A stretch of DNA of 35,013 bases from Halanaerobiales bacterium. GTDB lineage: Bacteria > Bacillota > Halanaerobiia > Halanaerobiales > DATFIM01. The stretch lies in NCBI GenBank assembly GCA_035270125.1, contig DATFIM010000076.1, forward strand, positions 1-35,013, given 5' to 3'. How positions within the stretch are numbered: position 1 is the stretch's first letter; every line of letters starts with the position of its first letter. The position numbers and the translations under genes are program-made. This document shows positions 7,688 to 16,833 of this stretch, piece by piece. Under the pieces are notes generated by a model. It saw only the letters and a list, made by a program, of their open reading frames with translations, ran no database searches and was not told the origin of the DNA.

Positions 7688-8707
7688 ATGAGTAATATTA
7701 AGGTTGTTTCCTGGGGCTTAGGAGCTATGGGTTCAGGAGTTGCTAAATTGGTTAATTCTAAAAAAGATATGGAATTGGTTGGAGCAATTGATAAGGATCC
7801 TGAAAAGATCGGTAAGGATTTAGGAGAAATAATTGAAGAAGGTAATTTAGGTGTAGATGTTGTTGAAGAATTTGATTATTCTAAAGATATTGCAGATATA
7901 GTTGTGATTGCAACAAGTTCATTTACAGAAACAGTATTTCCAATGATCAAAAAATCAGTTGAGGCTGGTTTAAATGTTGTTACTATTGCAGAAGAAATGG
8001 CCTATCCACAGGCTCAAAACCCAGAATTAGCAGAAAAAATAAATAAATTGGCAAAAGAAAATAATGTTAGTGTTTTGGGAACAGGTATTAATCCAGGGTT
8101 TGTATTAGATACTTTAATTCTAGCGATGACTGGAGTCTGTCAGGATGTTGAAAAAATTAAAGCTTCAAGAATAAATGATCTTTCACCATTTGGTCCGACA
8201 GTAATGGAAACTCAGGGAGTAGGTACTACTCCAGAAGAATTTGAAAAAGGTATAAAAGAAGGTACAATTGTAGGACATATTGGTTTTCAAGAATCTGTGA
8301 AAATGATTGCTGATAGTCTTGAAATTGATTTAGATGAAATTAAAGAAACTAGAGAAGCTATTATTTCTGAAACACATCGTGAAACTGATCATGTGACTGT
8401 AGAACCTGGAATGGTAGCAGGATGTAAACATATTGCCTATGGTATGAAAGATGGAGAAGAAGTTATTGTCCTAGAACATCCTCAGCAAATCCATCCAGAA
8501 AAAGAAGATGTAGATACAGGTGATTATATAAATATTGTTGGAGATCCAGATATAAACTTAAGCATTAAGCCAGAGATTCCTGGAGGGAAAGGGACTAAAG
8601 CAATTACTGCCAACATGATTCCACCAGTAATGGAAGCTGAATCCGGTCTGGTAACAATGAAAGATTTACGTGTTCCTTATTTTTTACCTAAGAAAATGAT
8701 GGAATAG
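7688..8707 (+). CDS. ord: 2,4-Diaminopentanoate dehydrogenase
   Basis: The product has 339 aa. Ord oxidatively deaminates (2R,4S)-2,4-diaminopentanoate to 2-amino-4-oxopentanoate using NAD(P)+, the third step of oxidative ornithine degradation. The N-terminal Rossmann motif WGLGAMGSGVAKLV (residues 9-22) and the dihydrodipicolinate-reductase-like fold are evident. Later stretches such as GTGINPGFVLD and the glycine-rich TGDYINIVGDPDINLSIKPE fit this family. The start has GGGGG upstream (7675-7680). It is the first gene of a run with the conserved order ord-ortA-ortB-(chaperone)-oraS-oraE, which fixes the assignment. Operon expression probably depends on sigma-54 and the adjacent RocR-like activator. 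Confidence 0.93.
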   Translation: MSNIKVVSWGLGAMGSGVAKLVNSKKDMELVGAIDKDPEKIGKDLGEIIEEGNLGVDVVEEFDYSKDIADIVVIATSSFTETVFPMIKKSVEAGLNVVTIAEEMAYPQAQNPELAEKINKLAKENNVSVLGTGINPGFVLDTLILAMTGVCQDVEKIKASRINDLSPFGPTVMETQGVGTTPEEFEKGIKEGTIVGHIGFQESVKMIADSLEIDLDEIKETREAIISETHRETDHVTVEPGMVAGCKHIAYGMKDGEEVIVLEHPQQIHPEKEDVDTGDYINIVGDPDINLSIKPEIPGGKGTKAITANMIPPVMEAESGLVTMKDLRVPYFLPKKMME

Positions 8708-8768
8708 TTAATTTTTAATAAATCTAGTTAATAAAAGTTGATTATTAATTTAAAGGGGGTAAATATTT

Positions 8769-9074
8769 ATGGAAAAGGTAGCGGCTGGTAAATGGGTTGA
8801 AATTCATAAAATTATCCTGGAAGCAGATGAAAGAGCTCCTCAGGTTCCTGAAGATACAAAAAAGGTACCACTTGAACTTAGAGTTAAAGGTTTTTTAGTA
8901 GAAGATGCTGAAGTTGGAGAAGAAGCAGAAATTGAAACTTTTACTGGGAGAAGACATAAAGGAACTTTAAAAGATTCAGATCCTTCCTATGATCATAAAT
9001 TTGGCAAACCAATCAAAGAATTACAAAAAGTTGGACCCCAAATTCGAAATATAATTAGAGATAAGGAGGTTTAA
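8769..9074 (+). CDS. ortA: 2-Amino-4-oxopentanoate thiolase, alpha subunit
   Basis: The product is a small 101-aa protein, the usual size for OrtA. It associates with OrtB to cleave 2-amino-4-oxopentanoate with CoA into acetyl-CoA and D-alanine. The sequence opens with KWVEIHKIILEADERAPQVP and holds GRRHKGTL and PSYDHKFGKP motifs, without the PLP lysine, which is in OrtB. It lies 61 bp after ord and 3 bp before ortB, with AAGGGGG as its ribosome binding site. Assignment relies on size, family resemblance and position immediately before ortB. Confidence 0.92.
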   Translation: MEKVAAGKWVEIHKIILEADERAPQVPEDTKKVPLELRVKGFLVEDAEVGEEAEIETFTGRRHKGTLKDSDPSYDHKFGKPIKELQKVGPQIRNIIRDKEV

Positions 9075-9077
9075 AAT

Positions 9078-10505
9078 ATGCCTGCAAATGATTATGAATC
9101 AGTAATGGCTAGAAATAATGAAATAATGAAAAAAGCAGTTGGTATAGATTATGATCGTTTTTCTCAGGGAAAAGTTGCTTTTGATTATGAAAGAATGATG
9201 TCAGAAGTGGGTTATAAACTTTCTCAGATTAGAAAGATTCAAAATGAAACTGGTGTTGGTAATACTCCATTATTGGAGATGAAAAATATAACTAAATTAG
9301 CTCGTAAACTTGCACCTGAAGGAAAAGGAGCTAGAATTTTTGTTAAAGATGAAGCTTCTAATCCTTCTGGCAGTTATAAAGCAAGAAGAGCTTCTGTCTC
9401 TGTTTATCATGCCCAGGAAAATGGTTATGATGGAGTAGTAGCAGCTACAAGTGGAAATTATGGAGCTGCTGTAGCATCACAGGCAGTGATGAGAGGCCTG
9501 GATAGCATTATTGTTCAGGAAGTATATGATAGTAGAGAAAAAGGACAGCCAGAAATTTTAGAAAAAGGTAGAAAATGTGAAGCTTATGGTTCTGAAGTTT
9601 TACAGCTTACTGTTGGACCTGAACTTTTTTATACATTTTTACGTGTTCTTGAAGATACTGGTTATTTTAATGCTTCCTTATATACCCCTTTTGGTATTGC
9701 TGGAGTTGAAACTTTAGGTTATGAACTATCTCAGCAAATGAAAGAAAGAGAAGGAAGAAATCCAGATGCTGTTATTGTTACTAATGCTGGTGGTGGTAAC
9801 TTAACAGGTACAGCTCGTGGACTTGAAAAGGCTGGAGCAGATGAAACAGAAATTGTAGCTGCCAGTGTAGATTTGAGTGGTCTTCATATGGCAAGTGATC
9901 ATGATTTTAATCGCAAATCATTTACTACCGGTCATACCGGTTTTGGGATTCCATTTGCTACCTGGCCTGATAGAGCAGATGTACCTTATAATGCTGCTCG
10001 TGCTTTAAGATATATGGATCGTTATGTGACTGTTAAACAGGGTGAGGTTTTCTATTTAACTGAAGCTCTTGCTCAAGTTGAAGGTGTTGAAAGAGGTCCA
10101 GCTGGCAACACTTCTTTAGCAGCAGCTTTTGCTCTTGCGCAAGAAATGGATGAAGATGAAATTATAGTTGTTCAGGAAACTGAATATACTGGTGCAGGAA
10201 AACATCCATATGCTCAATTAAATTTTGCTCGTGAAAATGGAATTGAGGTAAAAAATGGAGATCCTGATCAGGAAAAGGCTGGTGAATCTGTGATAATCCC
10301 AGATCATCCTAAACAGATTAAAGCTCGCGACTTAGATCTAGAAAATATTAAATTATCTTATTTGAAAAATATAGTTAAAAAGACAGAAGTAGAAAAGATA
10401 AATCAAACTGAACTCGAATTCCTTGCTGCTGAAGTTAATAAAACAACTTCAGAAGTAAAAGAAATTATGAAAAAGGAATTTGATGTGGAAGTAAATGGGG
10501 AATAA
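9078..10505 (+). CDS. ortB: 2-Amino-4-oxopentanoate thiolase, beta (PLP) subunit
   Basis: The product has 475 aa and a fold-type II PLP (tryptophan-synthase-beta/threonine-synthase-like) core. The likely PLP Schiff-base lysine is K101 in SNPSGSYKARRAS. A phosphate-binding asparagine/glycine loop, TSGNYGAAV, follows, and NAGGGNLTGTARGLE is also typical. With OrtA it performs the unusual PLP-dependent thiolysis yielding acetyl-CoA and D-alanine. Its ribosome binding site (AAGGAGG) overlaps the end of ortA, which suggests balanced translation. The D-alanine product gives meaning to alr at the end of this operon and to ald with its similar promoter. Confidence 0.94.
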   Translation: MPANDYESVMARNNEIMKKAVGIDYDRFSQGKVAFDYERMMSEVGYKLSQIRKIQNETGVGNTPLLEMKNITKLARKLAPEGKGARIFVKDEASNPSGSYKARRASVSVYHAQENGYDGVVAATSGNYGAAVASQAVMRGLDSIIVQEVYDSREKGQPEILEKGRKCEAYGSEVLQLTVGPELFYTFLRVLEDTGYFNASLYTPFGIAGVETLGYELSQQMKEREGRNPDAVIVTNAGGGNLTGTARGLEKAGADETEIVAASVDLSGLHMASDHDFNRKSFTTGHTGFGIPFATWPDRADVPYNAARALRYMDRYVTVKQGEVFYLTEALAQVEGVERGPAGNTSLAAAFALAQEMDEDEIIVVQETEYTGAGKHPYAQLNFARENGIEVKNGDPDQEKAGESVIIPDHPKQIKARDLDLENIKLSYLKNIVKKTEVEKINQTELEFLAAEVNKTTSEVKEIMKKEFDVEVNGE

Positions 10506-10507
10506 AA

Positions 10508-11899
10508 ATGAAAGTAGATTTACTAATTGCTGAAATTGGGAGTACAACTACTTTAGTTAATGCCTTTAGTGGGATAAATACAGATCAACCTGAATTTGTT
10601 GGCCAGGGTCTTGCACCAACTTCTGTTTTAGATGGAGATGTCATGATTGGTCTCGAAGGGGCTATTGATAACTTAAAAGAAAATTTAGCTATTGATGAAC
10701 TCGATTGGGATGAATTTATGGCTACAAGTAGTGCAGCAGGTGGCTTGAAGATGACGGTTCATGGACTTGTAAAAGATATGACTGTTAAAGCTGCTGAAGA
10801 GGCCGCTCTTGGAGCAGGGGCTGTTATTAGGCAGGTTACAGCTGGTAAACTTCGTGAAAGAAGAATAGAAGAGCTGCTTGATATTCAACCCAATATTATT
10901 TTGCTGGCTGGTGGAGTTAATTATGGCGAAGAAGAAGTTATACTTCATAATGCTCGTAAACTTTGTGAACTTGATCTGGATGTTCCAGTAATCTATGCTG
11001 GAAATAAAGTTTTACAGGATGAAGTAAAAGAAATGTTTGAAGAAGCTGGAAAAGAAATTTTAATTGCTGATAATGTTTATCCTGAGATTGATACTCTAAA
11101 TATAGAAGAAACAAGAAAATTAATACACAATGTTTTTGCTCGTCATATTGTAAGAGCACCTGGAATGAAAAAAATTGAATCTATGCTTTCAATTGATATG
11201 ATGCCTACTCCAGGAGCTGTTATGCAGGGGGCTAAATTACTAAAAGAAAAAATAGGTAATTTAGTAACTCTTGATGTAGGAGGGGCGACAACTGATGTCC
11301 ATTCAGTTACTACTGATTCTGGGGCTATAAAAGAAATACTTTTAAGTCCTGAACCAGAAGCCAAAAGAACTGTTGAAGGAGATTTAGGTGTATTTTTAAA
11401 TGCTCCTCAAGTTTATGAAATGTTGAAAAAAGAATTAGCTGAACAGGGTAAAAAAGTTGAAAAAAGAGAAGATTTGGCTCCATTACCCAGGGATAAAAAG
11501 GAAGAAGAATATATTCAAATTTTAGCTAAAAAAGCAGCTGTTACTGCTGTGAGAAGACATGCTGGTAAAATGAAAGATTATTTTGGGCCTTCCGGAAGGA
11601 TGACAGTTGCCGAAGGTAAAGACCTTACGGCAGTAAAATGGGTTATAGGAACTGGAGGAGCTTTAACAAGATTAACAGATGGAAAAGAAATTTTGAAAAA
11701 AGTTAGAGGAAAAGATAAAAGAATTCTTTTACCGACCAAAGATGCAGTAGCTTTAATAGATAAAGATTATATTATGGCATCTATGGGTCTTATGAGCCAA
11801 AAATATCCAGAAGCTGCCCAAAAATTGTTGCTAAATAGTGTGAAAAACGAAAAAGTTGAAAAATATTTAGAAGATATGAAAGTCAAAAATAAAAGTTAA
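10508..11899 (+). CDS. MutL/GlmL-family protein, likely ornithine aminomutase reactivating factor
   Basis: The product has 463 aa and belongs to the MutL (glutamate mutase-associated) family of actin/Hsp70-fold ATPases, not to DNA-repair MutL. The phosphate-binding motif IAEIGSTTTLVNAF lies near the N-terminus, LLAGGVNYG near residue 140, a second loop LDVGGATTDVHS near residue 255, and WVIGTGGALTRL near residue 380. Relatives accompany B12-dependent aminomutases and are thought to exchange damaged cobalamin. It starts 2 bp after ortB and is followed by oraS and oraE, which need adenosylcobalamin, so the role follows from context. Biochemical evidence for this exact protein type is limited, so the function is an inference. 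Confidence 0.85.
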   Translation: MKVDLLIAEIGSTTTLVNAFSGINTDQPEFVGQGLAPTSVLDGDVMIGLEGAIDNLKENLAIDELDWDEFMATSSAAGGLKMTVHGLVKDMTVKAAEEAALGAGAVIRQVTAGKLRERRIEELLDIQPNIILLAGGVNYGEEEVILHNARKLCELDLDVPVIYAGNKVLQDEVKEMFEEAGKEILIADNVYPEIDTLNIEETRKLIHNVFARHIVRAPGMKKIESMLSIDMMPTPGAVMQGAKLLKEKIGNLVTLDVGGATTDVHSVTTDSGAIKEILLSPEPEAKRTVEGDLGVFLNAPQVYEMLKKELAEQGKKVEKREDLAPLPRDKKEEEYIQILAKKAAVTAVRRHAGKMKDYFGPSGRMTVAEGKDLTAVKWVIGTGGALTRLTDGKEILKKVRGKDKRILLPTKDAVALIDKDYIMASMGLMSQKYPEAAQKLLLNSVKNEKVEKYLEDMKVKNKS

Positions 11900-11911
11900 G
11901 GAGTGATTTTA

Positions 11912-12286
11912 ATGCCTATTGATAGAGATGATAATTTTGAAGAAAGGCGAAAACATCTTCAAGATTTATCTGATAAAGAATTAAAAGAAAGATTTTGGAA
12001 TTTAGCAGAGGAAATTGTTGATCCATTAATTGATACAGCTGAAACTCATACTTCCCAATCAATAGAAAGATCAGTTTTATTGAGGATGGGATTTAATAGT
12101 TTGGATGCAAAAGCAATAGTAAAAAAAGTGGCTGAATCTGATCTTTTAGGTAAGGGAGCAGGTCATGTGCTTCTAAAATTAGCTGAAAAAGAAGAAATGG
12201 AAGTAAAAGAAGCAGGTTTAGCTATTGTTGATGGAGAATTTTCTAAAAAAGATTTAAAAGAACTTTTTAACGGAGGTGAAAAATAA
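11912..12286 (+). CDS. oraS: D-Ornithine 4,5-aminomutase, small subunit
   Basis: An in-frame GTG exists at 11903, but AAGGAG (11898-11903) overlaps it and is well placed (8 nt) for ATG 11912, so the 124-aa form is chosen. This is close to the ~121 aa known for Clostridium sticklandii OraS. The protein is helical, with ERRKHLQDLSDKELKERFW and the segment DTAETHTSQSIERSVLLRMG, and ends in KDLKELFNGGEK. It forms the heterodimeric unit with OraE, which moves the omega-amino group of D-ornithine to C4. Its stop overlaps the oraE start by one base, so translation is probably coupled. Confidence 0.93.
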   Translation: MPIDRDDNFEERRKHLQDLSDKELKERFWNLAEEIVDPLIDTAETHTSQSIERSVLLRMGFNSLDAKAIVKKVAESDLLGKGAGHVLLKLAEKEEMEVKEAGLAIVDGEFSKKDLKELFNGGEK

Positions 12287-14478
12287 TGGGTTTAAAACCA
12301 GATGAAAAGCTAGATATAGAAGAATTGCTAGAAGATATAGAAGATTATAGGCCAAGAAGAAAAGGCTGGACCTGGAGAAATAAGGTTGAAGATAAAAAAT
12401 TAGGTGATTTTACTTATAAAGAAATGAGTGAAGATCTGGAAAATAGTGTACCATTACCTGCTGCCAGTAGTTTTGATGATATAGATCCTCAACCTGAACC
12501 TGTAATTACTACTGAAATTGCTTCTGGTCGTTTTGAAGATGATATAAGGAGAATGAGAATGGCTGCCTGGCATGGTGCTGACCATATTATGGTTATTAGA
12601 ACAGCTGGTCAGAGTCATATGGATGGCTTAATAGAAGGAACTCCTCAGGGTGTTGGAGGAATTCCAATAACTCGTAAACAAATTAGAGTAACCAGAAAAG
12701 CTCTTGATTTAGTAGAAGATGAAGTGGGACGTCCTATTAATTTCCATTCTTATGTAAGTGGAGTAGCCGGTCCTGAGATAGCAGTTTTATTTGCAGAAGA
12801 AGGAGTAAATGGAGCTCACCAGGATCCACAATATAATGTTCTTTATCGTGATGTAAACATGTATCGTTCATTTGTAGATGCTGCAGTAGCCAAAAAATTA
12901 ATGGCCAGTGTTGATATGTTACAAATTGATGGAGCTCATAATGCTAATGCTACTGCCAGAAAAGCCTGGAATGTTATGCCAGAACTTTTTGTTCAGCATG
13001 CTATAAACTCCATGTTTTCAATGAAAGCTGGTATGCCAAAAGATAAGATTGCTCTTTCAACTGTACCACCTGCAGCTCCACCGGCTCCAGATTTAAGAAT
13101 AAATATGCCATATGCAGTTGCATTACGTGATTTATTTGAAGGTTTCCGTTTTAGAGCTCAACAAAACACAAAGTATATGGAATCTTCAGTTAGAGAGGCT
13201 ACAGTTACTCATACTTTAAACCTCCTTATTTCAGAACTTACTTCTGCTGATCTACAGAGTACAATCACTCCTGATGAAGGTAGAAATGTACCATGGCATT
13301 ATTATAATGTCCAGGCAGTTGATACTGCCAAACAGGCCTTTGCAGGTATGGATGGTTTAAAAGAATTATTAGAATTAAAAGATGAAGGTGTCTTAAGAGA
13401 TGATGCACGTGAATTAAAAGAAAGAGCTGTTCTATTTTTAGAAGAAATAAAAGATGAAGGTGGTTATTTCAAAGCTGTTTCTGAAGGCTATTTTGTTGAT
13501 TCTGGTCATTATCCGGAAAGAAATGGTGATGGAATTGTCCGTAAGATGGATGGAGGAGTAGCAGCTAATAGTATTGTACCTCGTGAAGATGATTACCTTG
13601 CTCCAGTTTGTGAGCATTTTGGTTATAATAATCTTCCAGAAGATATTGATAAACCCTGTGATTTAATTGGTGGCTGTACTCTTCATAATCCAGATAAAAT
13701 AGATTTTATAGACGAATTAGATAAAGAAGATAATGTAGAAGAAAGATTAAAAGAAAATAAAGACTTTAGAAAAGGGAATAAGTTAAAGCCTGAAGTCGAA
13801 TGGCTTGGTGATGGCTGGGTCAATACTACCTTATTTTTACCAACCAGTCAGGATATTGCTGAAGTTGCAGCACAAAAAATAGGTGAAAAAATGGGTCTCA
13901 AAAAGGTAGAAGTTATCCATCGGGAAGTTATGCACCCTTCTGAAGGTACCTTAATTGAAATGAAAGGTCAGGTTGATTTTTCAATTGATATTGAAAATCT
14001 AGAAATTCCTGAAAAAGAAGAACCACTTCCTTATGATGAACTTCGTGGTTATGTTGATGATAAACCAATGAATGTTGTTGCTGCTACAGTAGGTGAAGAT
14101 GAACATTCAGTTGGAATGAGAGAAATTATAGATATTAAACATGGTGGAATTGAGAAGTTTGGTTTTGATGTAACTTATCTTGGAACTTCAATACCAATTA
14201 AAAAGGTTGTAGATGCTGCTGTTGAAGTTAATGCTGATGTGATTTTGATCAGTACAATTATTTCTCATAATGATATTCACCGTAAAAATATGCAGAAATT
14301 ACATGATTTATGTGTTGAAAAAGGTATTAGAGATGATGTAATGTTAATTGCCGGTGGTACTCAGGTTACAGATGATATAGCTAAAGATGCTGGTATGGAT
14401 GCTGGATTTGGTCGCGGAACCCATGGTGATGATGTGGCTACCTTTATTGTTAAAAAAGATAGAGGAGAGATTGAATAA
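12286..14478 (+). CDS. oraE: D-Ornithine 4,5-aminomutase, large (B12/PLP) subunit
   Basis: The product has 730 aa, typical for OraE. The first ~550 residues form the substrate/PLP TIM-barrel part (e.g. IRTAGQSHMDGLIEGTPQGV and FHSYVSGVAGPEIAVLFAEEG). A C-terminal Rossmann cobalamin domain begins near residue 590. The cobalamin ligand motif DxHxxG is seen as DEHSVG with H607. The PLP lysine lies exactly 11 residues later (K618, in DIKHGGIEKFG), the same spacing as His618/Lys629 of the C. sticklandii enzyme. The enzyme converts D-ornithine to (2R,4S)-2,4-diaminopentanoate. The gene is preceded directly by oraS and followed after one base by alr. Confidence 0.96.
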   Translation: MGLKPDEKLDIEELLEDIEDYRPRRKGWTWRNKVEDKKLGDFTYKEMSEDLENSVPLPAASSFDDIDPQPEPVITTEIASGRFEDDIRRMRMAAWHGADHIMVIRTAGQSHMDGLIEGTPQGVGGIPITRKQIRVTRKALDLVEDEVGRPINFHSYVSGVAGPEIAVLFAEEGVNGAHQDPQYNVLYRDVNMYRSFVDAAVAKKLMASVDMLQIDGAHNANATARKAWNVMPELFVQHAINSMFSMKAGMPKDKIALSTVPPAAPPAPDLRINMPYAVALRDLFEGFRFRAQQNTKYMESSVREATVTHTLNLLISELTSADLQSTITPDEGRNVPWHYYNVQAVDTAKQAFAGMDGLKELLELKDEGVLRDDARELKERAVLFLEEIKDEGGYFKAVSEGYFVDSGHYPERNGDGIVRKMDGGVAANSIVPREDDYLAPVCEHFGYNNLPEDIDKPCDLIGGCTLHNPDKIDFIDELDKEDNVEERLKENKDFRKGNKLKPEVEWLGDGWVNTTLFLPTSQDIAEVAAQKIGEKMGLKKVEVIHREVMHPSEGTLIEMKGQVDFSIDIENLEIPEKEEPLPYDELRGYVDDKPMNVVAATVGEDEHSVGMREIIDIKHGGIEKFGFDVTYLGTSIPIKKVVDAAVEVNADVILISTIISHNDIHRKNMQKLHDLCVEKGIRDDVMLIAGGTQVTDDIAKDAGMDAGFGRGTHGDDVATFIVKKDRGEIE

Positions 14479-14479
14479 A

Positions 14480-15601
14480 ATGAAAGCCGATATTACTCGA
14501 CCTGTCTGGGCTGAAATTGATCTTGATAATTTCAGCCATAATATTAGGATGATCAAAGAACATGTTTCACAGGAAACATCTATTATGGCTGTAGTAAAAG
14601 CTGATGCTTATGGACATGGATCAATTCCTGTTGCCAGAAAAGCCTTGAATTCTGGAGCAGACAGACTTGCAGTTGCCATTCCAGAAGAAGGGATAGAATT
14701 ACGAAAAGCAGGTTTTGAGATTCCTATTCAAATCTTTGGTGAAATTTTAGAAAATCAGTATCCTTTAATAGTAGATTATGATTTGATACCTACAGTTTGT
14801 AAGAAAAAAACTGTTAATGGATTGGCTAAATATGCCAAAAAGAAAAATAAGAAAGTGAAAATTCATGTTAAAATAGATACAGGAATGGGAAGAATAGGAG
14901 TTTTTCCAGAGGATGCAGTAGAATTTATCAAAGAGGTTAAAGAATATGAAAATATCGAAATAGAAGGAATTATAACCCATCATGCAAAAGCAGATGAAAA
15001 AGATAAGGAATATACTTATAAGCAGTGGGATGAGTTCCAAAGTATAATTAATGAACTTGAAGAAAAAGAAATTGAAATTCCGATAAAACAGGCAGCCAAT
15101 AGTGCAACAATAATTGATCTCCCTAAAATGCAGTTAGATATGGTTAGACCGGGAATTATGCTTTATGGGATGAGACCTTCTCATGAAGTACAGAAATTCC
15201 CCTTAAAACCAGTATTAAGCTGGAAAACGAAAATAGTATACTTAAAAGAAGTTCCACCTGGAACTGGAATAAGTTATGGAGCAACTTTTATAACAGAGGA
15301 AAAAAGAAAAATCGCTACATTGCCTTTAGGATATGCTGATGGATATTTTAGATTACTCTCTAATAAAGGTGAGGTTTTAATTAATGGTCAGAGAGCACCG
15401 ATTAGAGGAAGAGTCTGTATGGATCAGTTCATGGTTGATGTAACAGATATTTCTGATGTAGAAATAGGAGATGAAGTAGTTTTAATTGGAGAACAGGGAG
15501 ATGATGAAATTACTGCAACAGAATTGGCAGATTTAATAGGAACTATCAATTATGAAATAACATGTTCTATAAGTAAAAGAGTACCTCGTGTTTATAAATA
15601 A
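14480..15601 (+). CDS. alr: Alanine racemase
   Basis: The frame is open further upstream (to 14387), but that part lies inside oraE and lacks a ribosome binding site. AGAGGAG at 14461-14467 supports ATG 14480, giving 373 aa, the usual Alr length. The PLP lysine is K40 in AVVKADAYGHGS. The catalytic tyrosine of the second domain is Y266 in GISYGATF. MVRPGIMLYG and RVCMDQFMVD are also standard. The reaction is L-alanine/D-alanine interconversion. Only one base separates it from oraE, so it is in the ornithine operon. There it can turn the D-alanine made by OrtAB into L-alanine for Ald, besides supplying cell-wall D-alanine. A terminator follows. Confidence 0.95.
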   Translation: MKADITRPVWAEIDLDNFSHNIRMIKEHVSQETSIMAVVKADAYGHGSIPVARKALNSGADRLAVAIPEEGIELRKAGFEIPIQIFGEILENQYPLIVDYDLIPTVCKKKTVNGLAKYAKKKNKKVKIHVKIDTGMGRIGVFPEDAVEFIKEVKEYENIEIEGIITHHAKADEKDKEYTYKQWDEFQSIINELEEKEIEIPIKQAANSATIIDLPKMQLDMVRPGIMLYGMRPSHEVQKFPLKPVLSWKTKIVYLKEVPPGTGISYGATFITEEKRKIATLPLGYADGYFRLLSNKGEVLINGQRAPIRGRVCMDQFMVDVTDISDVEIGDEVVLIGEQGDDEITATELADLIGTINYEITCSISKRVPRVYK

Positions 15602-15628
15602 TTTAAAGAAAAATATTATTTAATGAAG

Positions 15629-15662
15629 ATGTCCCTTTAATAGAGGGACATTTTTATTTTTA
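15629..15662 (+). terminator. Rho-independent terminator after alr
   Basis: ATGTCCCT (15629-15636) pairs with AGGGACAT (15644-15651), followed by TTTTTATTTT. It closes the ord-to-alr operon and separates it from orr. Confidence 0.9.
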
Positions 15663-15692
15663 ATAAAGATTCATATTTTTAATATATTAATA

Positions 15693-15714
15693 GAGGAAAT
15701 TGTTGTTTTTCCTC
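15693..15714. repeat. Inverted repeat in the orr leader
   Basis: GAGGAAA (15693-15699) and TTTCCTC (15708-15714) are perfect 7-bp arms with an 8-nt spacer, about 15 bp upstream of the orr ribosome binding site AAAGGAGG. No T-tract follows. It may be an operator, or an mRNA hairpin whose CCTC arm could compete with the ribosome binding site. No convincing sigma-54 promoter was seen here. Confidence 0.4.
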
Positions 15715-15743
15715 GAATTAAGTAGCAAAGGAGGCTATATAAG

Positions 15744-16829
15744 ATGTATCCAAAATTAGAAGTCTATCCTGGAAAAATAAAAAACAATACAGAAATAATA
15801 AAAAAATTATGCAAAAAAAATAATATAAAATTAGCAGTTGTTAGTAAGGGAGCCAATAATATTCCAGAAGTAGTTGAAGCATTAATTGCTGGAGGAGCAG
15901 ATTATTTAGCTGATTCAAGAATAAAGAGATTCAAAAAATTAAGATCATTTGTGAAAAATTTACCGTTAATGTTGCTTAGGATTCCTGGCCCTGGAGAGAT
16001 AAAGGAAGTAATTAAATATGCTGATATAAGTCTTAACTCAGAAATTGAAATTATTAAATTACTTAATGAAGAAGCTAAAATACAAAGTAAAATGCATAAA
16101 ATAGTATATATGCTTGAATTAGGAGATTTAAGAGAGGGAGTTTATCCAGCAGAAAAAGTAATAGAAAAAATTAAAGAGGTAAATAAATTATCGAATATTA
16201 GTTTAGAAGGTATTGGAACAAATTTAAGTTGTTATGGGGGAATTAAACCTGATGAAAAAAATCTTGGTAAACTTTCAGATTTGGCTAAAAAAATAGAGAA
16301 ACAATTTAATCAAAAATTGAATATAGTTTCAGGAGGTTCAACTACAAGTTTACCACTACTTTTAGATGATAAAATGCCTAAAAAAATAAATAATTTAAGA
16401 ATTGGTGAATCAATTTTATTAGGAAGAGATATAGAATCATTATGGGACTATAATATTAAAGGTATTAAAAAAGATACATTTATATTAAAAGCAGAAATAA
16501 TTGAATTAAAAGATAAACCTTCAAAACCTTTTGGGCAACCTTTTGTAGATGCTTTTGGTCATAAACCCAGTTTTGAAGATCATGGAAAGAGAAAAAGGGC
16601 AATTTTGGGAATAGGTAAGGCTGATTTTGTTTACCCTGATCAACTTATACCTTTAAAAGAAGGAATAGAAATATTAGGAGCAAGTAGTGACCATCTTATA
16701 GTTGATGTAGAAGATGTGGAAGAAGATCTTTCACTGGGGGATATTATAAATTTTAATTTATTTTATGGACCAATGCTTTATCTGACAGCATCATCTTTAG
16801 TTGAAAAAGAAATTATAAATTGGAGGTAA
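15744..16829 (+). CDS. orr: Ornithine racemase (alanine-racemase-fold PLP enzyme)
   Basis: The product has 361 aa and the N-terminal domain of alanine/ornithine racemases of the C. sticklandii Orr type, distinct from the Alr at 14480. The PLP lysine is probably K35 in LAVVSKGANNIPEV. GIGTNLSCYGGI, NIVSGGSTTSLPLL and LRIGESILLGRD are typical phosphate- and PLP-binding segments. Its expected role is L- to D-ornithine, the entry step of the pathway. It is separated from the ord operon by a terminator and heads a run of four more genes (gaps 4, 1, 37 and 29 bp). The assignment is supported by both sequence type and locus. Confidence 0.9.
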   Translation: MYPKLEVYPGKIKNNTEIIKKLCKKNNIKLAVVSKGANNIPEVVEALIAGGADYLADSRIKRFKKLRSFVKNLPLMLLRIPGPGEIKEVIKYADISLNSEIEIIKLLNEEAKIQSKMHKIVYMLELGDLREGVYPAEKVIEKIKEVNKLSNISLEGIGTNLSCYGGIKPDEKNLGKLSDLAKKIEKQFNQKLNIVSGGSTTSLPLLLDDKMPKKINNLRIGESILLGRDIESLWDYNIKGIKKDTFILKAEIIELKDKPSKPFGQPFVDAFGHKPSFEDHGKRKRAILGIGKADFVYPDQLIPLKEGIEILGASSDHLIVDVEDVEEDLSLGDIINFNLFYGPMLYLTASSLVEKEIINWR

Positions 16830-16833
16830 TTTT

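Noticed and set aside
14387-14479. Upstream extension of alr into oraE
   Set aside because: The region is the conserved end of the OraE cobalamin domain; AGAGGAG supports ATG 14480 and gives the normal Alr length.
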